DNA from: Actinomycetes bacterium
GTDB taxonomy: Bacteria > Actinomycetota > Acidimicrobiia > Acidimicrobiales > Palsa-688
Length of the DNA: 32,245 nt
Reading direction: 5' to 3'
Assembly (NCBI GenBank): GCA_021787365.1
Contig: JAJYMB010000022.1
Location: forward strand, 1 to 32,245
Shown: positions 7,740 through 15,701 of the stretch, piece after piece
Layout of the letters: the number at the start of each line of letters is the position of its first letter
How positions within the stretch are numbered: the first letter of the stretch is position 1
Notes under the pieces: model-generated
What the model was told of the DNA's origin: nothing
Database searches by the model: none
Seen by the model: the letters and a program-made list of their open reading frames with translations, nothing else
Position numbers and translations under genes: made by a program

Positions 7740-9004
7740 CGCCCGAGAGGTCTGACCGCGGGGCAGTAACCCGCCCGCACGTCGGGTTCATCACCGAGTC
7801 GTTCCTCGACAGTCATGGCAGGACATTCGAGGGCGGGGCCGAGCGGCACCTGTTGAGCTTGGCCACCGTGGCCTCCGAGCTCGGTGCCCAGGTCACCGTG
7901 TACCAACGGAGCCATGGAAACTGGGAAAGGATCTACGAGGGGGTCAAGGTAGTGGCTCAGCCAGCACCCCTGGCTTCGCTTGGCAGGGTACTGGCCCGAC
8001 GGGCCGTCGCTGACAACTGCACCCACCTGCATTTCCAGTACCTGGAACGGGTGCCATGGGGATTATCGGGCCCGACCCTAACAGCAACCTCGCACGGTAT
8101 CTACTGGGACACTCCTTACGATGACAAGTACAGAGCCTGGTACCCAGGAGGACGCCTCGGGGGGCTCGGGTTGCCTGCATGGCGGCTTCACCAGCGAAAC
8201 CGCTGCCTTTTGGCCGTGGGGCGCTGCAAGCGCGTCCTATCTGTGGACACCTCGCTGCTGCGGCTAGTGCAGAGCCACCGCCCCGAGCTTCGCGAGCGCG
8301 TGGAGGTGGTGATGAACTTCACCGACCTAGCAGACGACCAGGGGGCGGGTCCCGACACCCCCGGGACCGACGCCTGCCTGCAGCCGCTCCTGGACGCGCG
8401 GCGTCAAGGCCACACTGTGGTGCTGGTGCCGCGCAACCTCTCACTAGTCCGAGGTGGCGGCTGGCTGCCGGACCTCGCGGAACGCGCCGTTGCCACCCTT
8501 CCACCGGGCAATCAATGCGATTTCTTCCTTACCGGTGTGGCCGTCGACGTGTACGGACAAGCGAAGCGCTACACCACGCTCCTGCAGCGCGAACTACAGT
8601 CGAGGTCAGAGGCAGCCCGTGCGAGCATGCACTTGCTCGGTGGCCTACCACACTCCGCCATGGCTGCGGCCTACCGAGCCTCTGACATCGTGCTCATCCC
8701 CACGTTCGCCTGCGAGGGCACTTCGCTCGCCGCCCTGGAAGCCATGGGCCTAGGTGTTCCGGTTGTAGCTACCAACGTAGGCGGGCTCAACGACATCGTA
8801 AGGGACGGCGTCACCGGCTTCTTGGTGCCCCCTGACCCACAGGCCTTGGCCTCTGCGGTGGCACGCTTGGCCGAGAACAGCGAGCTCCGGCTACGGCTGG
8901 GCGCAGAGGGCCGGCGCATGGTCGCGGGCGCGTTTACCCGAGAGCACTGGCGAACTCGGGCCGAGGGTTTCGCCTGCCGAGCAGGATGGGCGTCGGCCAA
9001 CTGA
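7736..9004 (+). CDS. GT4 family glycosyltransferase
   Basis: This GT-B fold glycosyltransferase of 422 residues starts at GTG 7736, overlapping the previous stop. The N-terminal acceptor domain begins with HVGFITESFLDSHG and GGAERHLLSLA. The C-terminal donor domain has VLVPRNLSLVRGGGWLPDL. The retaining-enzyme E-x7-E motif follows in CEGTSLAALEAMGLGVPVVATNVGGL, then GVTGFLVPPDPQALA. This is a complete GT4 arrangement of normal length. No signal peptide is evident, so it should act in the cytoplasm on a membrane-bound acceptor. Donor and acceptor cannot be deduced. It sits inside the coupled operon and its stop overlaps the next start as TGATG. Confidence 0.88.
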   Translation: MTPERSDRGAVTRPHVGFITESFLDSHGRTFEGGAERHLLSLATVASELGAQVTVYQRSHGNWERIYEGVKVVAQPAPLASLGRVLARRAVADNCTHLHFQYLERVPWGLSGPTLTATSHGIYWDTPYDDKYRAWYPGGRLGGLGLPAWRLHQRNRCLLAVGRCKRVLSVDTSLLRLVQSHRPELRERVEVVMNFTDLADDQGAGPDTPGTDACLQPLLDARRQGHTVVLVPRNLSLVRGGGWLPDLAERAVATLPPGNQCDFFLTGVAVDVYGQAKRYTTLLQRELQSRSEAARASMHLLGGLPHSAMAAAYRASDIVLIPTFACEGTSLAALEAMGLGVPVVATNVGGLNDIVRDGVTGFLVPPDPQALASAVARLAENSELRLRLGAEGRRMVAGAFTREHWRTRAEGFACRAGWASAN

Positions 9005-10296
9005 TGCGGATCTTGGTAGCGCCCGCAAGCACGCGTTTCTCGCCCGAAGCCGGGTCTGAGGACGGGTGGGTGTACGACATCGTGGCGGGCGTAGCAGCAA
9101 TGGGCCCAAACTGCCGTTTCACATGCATCGCCGAACAAGCCGCCGGCCCGGCTCCCGAGGGCGTGCGCGTGATCGCCATCGGGAAACGCCGGACCCAGGA
9201 AATCGGTGGCCTCCTGCTCCCCCTCCGAGTAGCACGGGCAGCCAAGGTGGGCGGCCTCCTAGACAAGGTCGACGTGGTGCACCATGCTCTCCCCTTCGCC
9301 ATCGGTCGCTCATTCAGCTTGTTGGCCCTTAGGGCCCGCAAGCTCGGTTTGCCCCTTGTGATCGGACCGCTACAAAGCCCGCTCCAATGGGTCGGCCCCG
9401 ACGAGGTAGGCCGCGAGCTTGTGAGCGGGGGCCCTAGGCCGGTACAAAAGGTGGCCACGGCTGTTGCCCAGGCTACGTGGCCGGCGGCCAAGACAGCGCT
9501 TTCCCAGCTGTCAGCTCGCACCTTGTGCCAAGCCGACCGGGTTGTCGTCATCTCCGAGCACGCTCGCGCTCTGGTCGAGTCTGCTGGGGTGGCCCCGCAC
9601 AAGACCGAGCTGATCCCGCCTCCAACGCGTGTCCCGCCCCGTCCCCCGGGGACGCGCTCAAGCCGACCCGGACCCCTCCGCCTGGTCACTGCCGGCTACC
9701 TGATCGAGCGCAAGGGGGTTTGTGACATCGTAGCCGCTGTGGCTGCACTGGCCACAGCCGGGGAAGAGTTGCTCCTCGAGGTCGCGGGGGACGGCCCAGC
9801 GGCCCCAGCCCTTAGAAACCAGGCCAGAGATCTGGGAGTGGGCGGAGCTATATCTTTCCGGGGATGGCTCTCTAGGCCCGAGCTCGCCGGGCTCCTGAAA
9901 GACGCGCATGCCTACGTCTCTATGTCGCGCGCGGAGAGCTGGGGCCAGGCGGTGGCCGACGCCTTGGCCTCCGGCCTGGTGGTTATCTCGGCTGACAACG
10001 AGGGGGCGCGCTCCATGGCGGCCTTAGGGGCGCCCCTCCGGCTCGTCCCCTCCGGCGACCCTCGGCGCCTGGCGGACGAGCTGAGGCGCTTGTGCCACAC
10101 CCCACGCAACATCTTGGGGAGGGATGGAGACGCTGGCGCGCTCTGGGCAACAGAGCACCTGACCCGAGCGGTGATAGCCGGCCGCTGGGCTGAGCTTTAC
10201 GGCAACGTACTTGACCAAGCCAAGCAATTGAAGCAAAGCGGGCATATGCCCGCAGGCGTAACCCACGGCAGAGCGATTCCGAGGGAGGGCATGTGA
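9004..10296 (+). CDS. GT4 family glycosyltransferase
   Basis: This 430-residue GT-B enzyme is predicted from the ATG at 9004, giving MRILVAPASTRFSPEAGSE. An upstream ATG at 8986 would add six residues, but the TGATG overlap and the strand-forming start favour 9004. The donor domain carries LVTAGYLIERKGVCDIV, LLEVAGDGPA, FRGWLSRPELAGLLKDAHAYV, and SRAESWGQAVADALASGLVV, an E-x7-D variant of the usual E-x7-E. GPLQSPLQW in the middle is typical of GT4 proteins annotated beside FkbM methyltransferases. It is part of the coupled operon; its stop overlaps the next GTG as GTGA. Substrates are unknown. Confidence 0.86.
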   Translation: MRILVAPASTRFSPEAGSEDGWVYDIVAGVAAMGPNCRFTCIAEQAAGPAPEGVRVIAIGKRRTQEIGGLLLPLRVARAAKVGGLLDKVDVVHHALPFAIGRSFSLLALRARKLGLPLVIGPLQSPLQWVGPDEVGRELVSGGPRPVQKVATAVAQATWPAAKTALSQLSARTLCQADRVVVISEHARALVESAGVAPHKTELIPPPTRVPPRPPGTRSSRPGPLRLVTAGYLIERKGVCDIVAAVAALATAGEELLLEVAGDGPAAPALRNQARDLGVGGAISFRGWLSRPELAGLLKDAHAYVSMSRAESWGQAVADALASGLVVISADNEGARSMAALGAPLRLVPSGDPRRLADELRRLCHTPRNILGRDGDAGALWATEHLTRAVIAGRWAELYGNVLDQAKQLKQSGHMPAGVTHGRAIPREGM

Positions 10297-11195
10297 GCTG
10301 CGAGGCTCTTTTGGAGACAAGAGAAGCGGTCCCTAGGTACCGGGCCGGCGCCGTGGTCGCCGAAGCCCGGAGCATTCATCGGGGCTTCGCCAATTGGCTG
10401 GCACTGCTTGGAGCTATTGGCGTGGGGCGCGTGCGTGGTTGCCCTCCCGCCCTCGACATGCGGGCGCGAGCAGGGCCAAACATGCGCACACCGGCTGGGG
10501 ACAGGAGCTGGTGGACCGCAGTCGAGTGCTTTGGCCGAGACAACTACCGCCTGGCTAGTTGCCACCTGCCGCCTGGCCCGGTTGTGATCGATGTGGGCGC
10601 AAACATCGGGGCCTTCGCTCTAGCCGTGCTGGCGCTCCGCCCTGAAGCCCGGGTAGCAGCGTACGAGGCCTCACCGCTGGCCCTTGCCACCCTGCGGGCC
10701 AACGTCGCGAGCAACAGGGCTGAAGGGGCAGTGACAGTACACCATGCTGCCGTGACAGGGTTGGCGGAGCCCGCGACAGTGTGGCTTTATGAGCACATTG
10801 GGGACCTGTGCACCAGCTCCCTGCTCGGCCCGGTTACCGCCTCTCAGATTGGCGAAGCTGACGCTGCCGGACTTGGCATCCCCGAGTTTGGTGCCGAGCG
10901 TACCGAGGTGCCCGCCATAGCGCTGAGCGAGCTACTCGGCAGCGGGCCTCAGGAGGTCGACCTGTTGAAGATCGACGTAGAAGGCGCAGAGTACGCCATC
11001 CTGGAGGCGACACCGCTCCACTTGTTGGGGAAGGTCCGGCGCTTGGTTCTCGAGTACCATCGCGTACCCGGCCACGACATTGGCGAGCTGGCAGAGCGCC
11101 TCGGCGAAGCTGGGTTGCGCTGGGAGCGCCATGAGCGAAGTGCCCTGCCGTACCAAGGGATGGGGTGGTGGGTGAAGCCACCACACGAGTGGTGA
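10293..11195 (+). CDS. FkbM-family SAM-dependent methyltransferase
   Basis: The predicted product is a 300-residue O-methyltransferase from GTG 10293. The SAM-binding loop is VVIDVGANIGAFALAVLAL, then YEASPLALATLRANV, and the family signature is VDLLKIDVEGAEYAILEA, followed by LVLEYHRVPGHD. These match the C-terminal half of the fusion encoded at 5976-7739, so the operon carries two related methyltransferases. The first 90 residues lack clear motifs. It probably methylates a hydroxyl on the growing glycan, in the cytoplasm. The downstream GT4 gene starts within its stop codon (GTGA), supporting co-translation. Confidence 0.87.
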   Translation: MSCEALLETREAVPRYRAGAVVAEARSIHRGFANWLALLGAIGVGRVRGCPPALDMRARAGPNMRTPAGDRSWWTAVECFGRDNYRLASCHLPPGPVVIDVGANIGAFALAVLALRPEARVAAYEASPLALATLRANVASNRAEGAVTVHHAAVTGLAEPATVWLYEHIGDLCTSSLLGPVTASQIGEADAAGLGIPEFGAERTEVPAIALSELLGSGPQEVDLLKIDVEGAEYAILEATPLHLLGKVRRLVLEYHRVPGHDIGELAERLGEAGLRWERHERSALPYQGMGWWVKPPHEW

Positions 11196-12292
11196 GCGCG
11201 AGGACATGGGTCGTGGTGACCCACGCCATGCTGCCAAACGGCCCTGGGCACCGGCTCGTCCAGGTGTTGCTCCGCGCTGGCCACGAAGTCGCGTTCTGCG
11301 CTCTGCCCCTTCCGGGCGCCTCGCGCTGGCGCGCTGAGCGGATGTTGCCAGGCGAGGCGCGGCCCAAGATCCTCGTGGACAAGCCGCGCCCGGTCACGGC
11401 GACTCGTGAACTTCGAAGCCTGCCCGACTTCGCCCGCTTTGCCTGGCGATTGGATCGTCTCGGCCACCGTGAAGTCGTGCTTGTCGGCTGCGACGCTGTG
11501 TCCTACCTGGAGGCGGCCGGCGCCTTTTGCACCGCGCCCATCCGGGTCACGGCCAGCGCAGTTTGGTTCGTCGACTGGTCAGCCCAGCGCCTGCAGCACC
11601 CCCTGAGCGCGGCGGCCTATCGCCTCGCAGCACGCTCGGCGTTGCGCGTGGCGGATGTCGCGGCGGCTATATCGCCCGAGGCGGCCGACGCCGTGGCTCG
11701 GCTACGCCCAAGGCCGGGCCAGGTCCTGGTTTTGCCCAATCAGCCACTTGACCTCGGCGTGGGCCTTCCCTGGGGAGAGAGACCGCTTTCTGTCGCGTAT
11801 GTAGGCGGCCTGTCCGACCAACAAGGGGTCTCTGTGCTCCTCGAAGCCGCAGCGCTTTTGTCGCGCGAGGGCGTGGCAGTAGATATCGTGGGCGACGGCG
11901 CGGCGCGCGCGGAAGTCTCTGCAGCCGTCGCAAACCTTTCGGGCGTGCATTATCACGGCCTCGTAGAAGATGTAGCCACGCTCGCGCAAGTAATGTTGGC
12001 AGCCCGGGTTGGCTGGGCGCTTTATGACCCCAAGTATGCTATGCACAGGTACAACGACCCATTGAAGGTCAAGGACTACTTGGCTGCCGGCATGCGCGTC
12101 GTGAGCACACTGCCCAGGAGCACTCAAGACGCTGTGGTGACGATGGTCCCACTGAGTGCAGCCGCGCTGGTGGAAGCCACTCGCCAGGCGCTGACCCGGC
12201 CACCCGGGCCGGAGCCGTCTGCCCATCCCCTGCTCCTAGAAGGAAGCCGTGCTCTCGACGCGTTCGTCTCAGCCATCGACAAGGTCCGATGA
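11192..12292 (+). CDS. GT4-like glycosyltransferase
   Basis: The predicted 366-residue GT-B protein starts at GTG 11192, which overlaps the previous stop as GTGA like its neighbours. In-frame GTG codons at 11165 and 11189 are possible but would extend the overlap. Motifs include VVVTHAMLPNGPGHRLV near the start, VAYVGGLSDQQGVSVLLEA and DIVGDGAARAEV in the donor domain, and PLKVKDYLAAGMRVVST, which corresponds to the sugar-nucleotide-binding loop. The E-x7-E motif is not obvious, so the fold is clearer than the activity. It is the fifth gene of the operon. Confidence 0.8.
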   Translation: MSARTWVVVTHAMLPNGPGHRLVQVLLRAGHEVAFCALPLPGASRWRAERMLPGEARPKILVDKPRPVTATRELRSLPDFARFAWRLDRLGHREVVLVGCDAVSYLEAAGAFCTAPIRVTASAVWFVDWSAQRLQHPLSAAAYRLAARSALRVADVAAAISPEAADAVARLRPRPGQVLVLPNQPLDLGVGLPWGERPLSVAYVGGLSDQQGVSVLLEAAALLSREGVAVDIVGDGAARAEVSAAVANLSGVHYHGLVEDVATLAQVMLAARVGWALYDPKYAMHRYNDPLKVKDYLAAGMRVVSTLPRSTQDAVVTMVPLSAAALVEATRQALTRPPGPEPSAHPLLLEGSRALDAFVSAIDKVR

Positions 12293-15200
12293 CCCAACCA
12301 TTAGCTTCGCAGAGCGCAGTAACCAACGATGTCGGGACGCCCGTCCTTGTCGAGCGCGACCGCGCTTACCAGGGAGCCCGAGGGACGGCCAAGCTGGCCG
12401 TGGCCATGGCCATCGTGTTGGCTGCATGGCTACTCGCCAACTGGGCGGCGGGCTCCTACCACGTTGAGCGCTCCCCTGCTGCTACGGTCGACGGCGCTTC
12501 GGTCGGCCGCGCCCTCGCCCTTTTGACGTGGTTGGCCATGGCCTGCTCCCTTGTGCTAGGGACCGTAGCCGCCAGGCCCCGTGCGCCAGAAAGCAGTGGG
12601 GATGACAATAGTGCCGCTCCGCCCGGGTCGCCAACCTCTGGGACAATGCCGGGCAGCCGTGCCCACGCGCGCCGGCAGCGCTGGGGAGCGGTGGCGCTAA
12701 TCGCGCTGGGGGCAGCGTTCGTGCTCGGCACTTACCACGGCTTGGCCTCCCCTGGTGCGATCACGTGGGGAGACTGGGGCTACTTCGTCAACAACAGCGC
12801 GGTGCGTGACTGGTACCCGGTGCCCTCGCTCTGGTCCTTTGCCAACCTTGGTACCGCGAACACCTTGGGAGCAGCGCTGGCACCCATCGACTCCGCCATG
12901 GGAGCCCTGGCTCGGCTGGGGGTGCCCTACGCCGCCTTAGAGCGCCTTTGGTTTTACTACCCGGCTGTGGCGCTTTCGTACCTAGGGCCTGTAGCCCTCG
13001 CTCGCCGGCTCGGCGCCTCATGGCAAGCCGCGGCCGGAGCAGGAGTTTTTTATACCGTCAACCCATACGCACTGGCCCTGATTTCGGGCGGCCAGCTAAC
13101 TGTCGGCGTTGGGTATGCACTTTTCCCGTGGGTGGCCCTCTGCGCGCTCTGGGTCTCCTCTACGCATAAGCCGGCTGCTGGGTTAGTGCTGGGGAGCCTG
13201 GTCGGCGTGCAAGCATGGTACGACCCGAGGACGGCTGGCCTGTCGGTTGCTGGCATCGTGGTTGCCTTGGTCGTGCTGGCGTGCACCGCAACGCGTCGGT
13301 CGCTGCCGCAAGTCCCCTGGGCCGCCACGACCGGAGCCGTCGTCGTTTTCGTGCTCATGCAAGGGCCATGGCTCCTCCCGTCCCTGCTGGCAGTGCGGGC
13401 ACACCTGCCCGCGGGCTATACGACCGCGTCGGCGCTGGCGACTTTCAGCCTCATAAGCTTGACCGACGGCCTCACGCTCTTCCACCCGTTTTGGCCCGCC
13501 ATGAGGTTCATCGCCCTTTACAGCGTCCCGGCGCTCTGGCTAGTCGTGCCGGTGGTGACCGCGAGGTCGCTGGCCAGGGACCCATCCGAGCGGACAGCCC
13601 AGGTCGGCACGGCCATTTACCTCGTGTTCGCGGCTTTGGTGTCAGGGTCTAACCCGCCCTTTGGCTTCCTGAATACCTGGCTCTTCACACACGTCCCCGG
13701 CATGGACCTCTTCCGCGACCCCTCGCCCTATTTTGGCCCGCTCGCTCTCGGCTTGGTGCTCCTCGCCGGTGCTCCGGCCACCTGGGGACGCCACCAAGTT
13801 GGAGCGCACCGCGCCGCGGCGAGGGCCACGGCCCTTCTTTGGAAGATCAGCGCAAAGCGCTCACAACGACAACGCTCCAAGGGGGCATACCAGATTGGGC
13901 TCCCCAGGCCGCCCGTTGTAGCCCTTGTCGCTATCGCATTGGTAGTCGTGAGCGCTTGGCCCGCGCTCTCCGGTGAGCTCCGCCACAACCTCGCACCTCG
14001 AGCCGTCCCAGCACGCTACGAAAGGCTAGGCCGGTCTATCCTGAGGGCACCGCCAGGCGCTGTGCTGTGGGTGCCCAGTACCTCCCGTTTTGCCCCGGTC
14101 AGCCCCGAGCACCCCTCGGTCTCGGCGTTCACCCTCGAAGCCACAACGGGCATTGAGTTCCCACCCGTCGTGCAGGGGCTCGAGTGGCTGAGCGTCCCCG
14201 GCGTGGTTTCCACACTGTTGGAGCGCTATGACATCCAGACCGTGGTGGTACGCGACGACTTGGCAGTCTACCGCAACCTCTCGGTCCCACCCGAGGCCAC
14301 CAGACACGAAGCCCTATCGTCGCTGCGAACTCTTCCCGGCGTCTCTCAGCAGGACTTGCCGGGCCTCACGGTTTTCCACCTGCCTCCGGCACCGCACTAC
14401 CCCCTGGCTATCTTCCGTGACCCACCAAGTGAAAAGATGGGCCCGTCTGTCCAGGAGACCCCGAAGGTCACGCGGCCACTGGAGGAGCTGGGGCGCACTG
14501 GCTTCACCAAGGGGTTGGCCGGTTGGGGCCCGCTCGGCGACGGCAACGACTACCTCCACCAAACTCTTGCACAGGCCGGCATCTCAGCATCGGTGCAAGG
14601 GCCAAGCAAAGCCCGATGGCTGCACCTGACCGTGCGCTACGGAGCTGCGTCAATAGGCCAGGAGCTCCGCTCCTGCCCGGCCAGAGGCTTGCAGGACGTG
14701 CGCGTCCGCTACCGGAGCTCGACCTCGGCGTCCCTGGGTGCCTTGGTGTTCAGCGCTACGCAACCACCCCCCGTTGGCGAAGTTGCCTTACCAAGTACTG
14801 AGAGAAGCTGGACGACCGCCAGCGTCCCCTTCGTCCTGGCCCAGACGCTCCCCGTTGCAGCCGAAAGACGGCCGCTCACGAGGTGCCTGTTAGAGTTGAG
14901 CTTACAGCCAACAAAAGCTGGGGTGCCGGCATGGGCTGACGTCAGTTCGGTATCCTTGACGCCGGCGATCTCTACTAACAGGGCATTGCTAGGTGGGCCG
15001 GTCCCGTCAGCAAATTGGGTCCTTGCCGCAGGTCCCCGGGCAGTCAACATGGCACGGACCGGTGACCGGATCACTGCGGTCGTGCCCCCCGCAGCACAGT
15101 CGCGCCTGGTGGTCCTCTGGCAACGCTACGACCCAGGCTGGGTGGCACGGGCGTCGGACGGGACCACGCTGGCACACGAAGAAGTCGATAGTTGGGCCAA

Positions 15201-15423
15201 CGGCTTCCTCTTGCCGCCTAGTGCTCATAGCCTTCGCCTCGAGATCGTCTACACGCCTCAGCGGCTCTCGGCCGAGGGTTTCATCCCCGTATTCGTTGGT
15301 TTAGCGATTGTAGCGCTGGGGATCCTGCTGTCCGTGGCGCGGCGGTGGGATGCCCTCCGAAGAACTCAAACCGCTGCAACCGCGCAAGGTGGCCGGCCGG
15401 GGCGCCCGTTTTCGGGATCTTAA
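12289..15423 (+). CDS. Large multi-pass membrane protein, GT-C/YfhO-like
   Basis: This 1044-residue integral membrane protein starts at ATG 12289 (ATGA overlap). The first helix (AVAMAIVLAAWLLANW) lies near residues 35-52. Many more follow to about residue 540, with an acidic loop TWGDWGYF after an early helix and YTVNPYALALISGGQ further on. Residues about 560-1000 are mostly non-membrane and probably extracytoplasmic. They include VVLWQRYDPGWVARA and NGFLLPPSAHSLRLEIVY, as at the C-terminus of YfhO-type proteins. A final helix (IPVFVGLAIVALGILL) precedes a short basic tail. This architecture fits lipid-linked sugar transferases acting outside the cell; no activity can be assigned. It ends the operon and faces a convergent gene. 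Confidence 0.82.
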   Translation: MTQPLASQSAVTNDVGTPVLVERDRAYQGARGTAKLAVAMAIVLAAWLLANWAAGSYHVERSPAATVDGASVGRALALLTWLAMACSLVLGTVAARPRAPESSGDDNSAAPPGSPTSGTMPGSRAHARRQRWGAVALIALGAAFVLGTYHGLASPGAITWGDWGYFVNNSAVRDWYPVPSLWSFANLGTANTLGAALAPIDSAMGALARLGVPYAALERLWFYYPAVALSYLGPVALARRLGASWQAAAGAGVFYTVNPYALALISGGQLTVGVGYALFPWVALCALWVSSTHKPAAGLVLGSLVGVQAWYDPRTAGLSVAGIVVALVVLACTATRRSLPQVPWAATTGAVVVFVLMQGPWLLPSLLAVRAHLPAGYTTASALATFSLISLTDGLTLFHPFWPAMRFIALYSVPALWLVVPVVTARSLARDPSERTAQVGTAIYLVFAALVSGSNPPFGFLNTWLFTHVPGMDLFRDPSPYFGPLALGLVLLAGAPATWGRHQVGAHRAAARATALLWKISAKRSQRQRSKGAYQIGLPRPPVVALVAIALVVVSAWPALSGELRHNLAPRAVPARYERLGRSILRAPPGAVLWVPSTSRFAPVSPEHPSVSAFTLEATTGIEFPPVVQGLEWLSVPGVVSTLLERYDIQTVVVRDDLAVYRNLSVPPEATRHEALSSLRTLPGVSQQDLPGLTVFHLPPAPHYPLAIFRDPPSEKMGPSVQETPKVTRPLEELGRTGFTKGLAGWGPLGDGNDYLHQTLAQAGISASVQGPSKARWLHLTVRYGAASIGQELRSCPARGLQDVRVRYRSSTSASLGALVFSATQPPPVGEVALPSTERSWTTASVPFVLAQTLPVAAERRPLTRCLLELSLQPTKAGVPAWADVSSVSLTPAISTNRALLGGPVPSANWVLAAGPRAVNMARTGDRITAVVPPAAQSRLVVLWQRYDPGWVARASDGTTLAHEEVDSWANGFLLPPSAHSLRLEIVYTPQRLSAEGFIPVFVGLAIVALGILLSVARRWDALRRTQTAATAQGGRPGRPFSGS

Positions 15424-15701
15424 GCGGGCTCCCGGGCGCAGCAGGGCGGTGCGGTACAGCGTTACTTTCTACCTTTCTACCGATGCCTGTCTGATCTGAA
15501 CCTGCTGCGTCATCAGCAGAACGGTCTTGGCTTAGCTCGCTTTGTTGGTTAACGTTAACTGAAAGTCAGCTTCGCGGGCACCCATGGCGTCTTTGCGGGC
15601 GGACGGGCCTGCAAGGTTGAGGCCGAACAGCTACCTGCGCACGTTCATCAACTGTGGACCCAGGTCTACCTACTGGTGCAGGGATGAGTTCGGTATAGCG
15701 G
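15424..15701 (+). other. Convergent intergenic region
   Basis: This spacer between two converging genes has no credible coding frame. It holds a small hairpin (CTGCTG 15502-15507 pairing with CAGCAG 15514-15519) and the perfect 12-base palindrome GTTAACGTTAAC at 15548-15559. Neither is followed by a T-run, so a classical terminator cannot be claimed. Confidence 0.5.
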
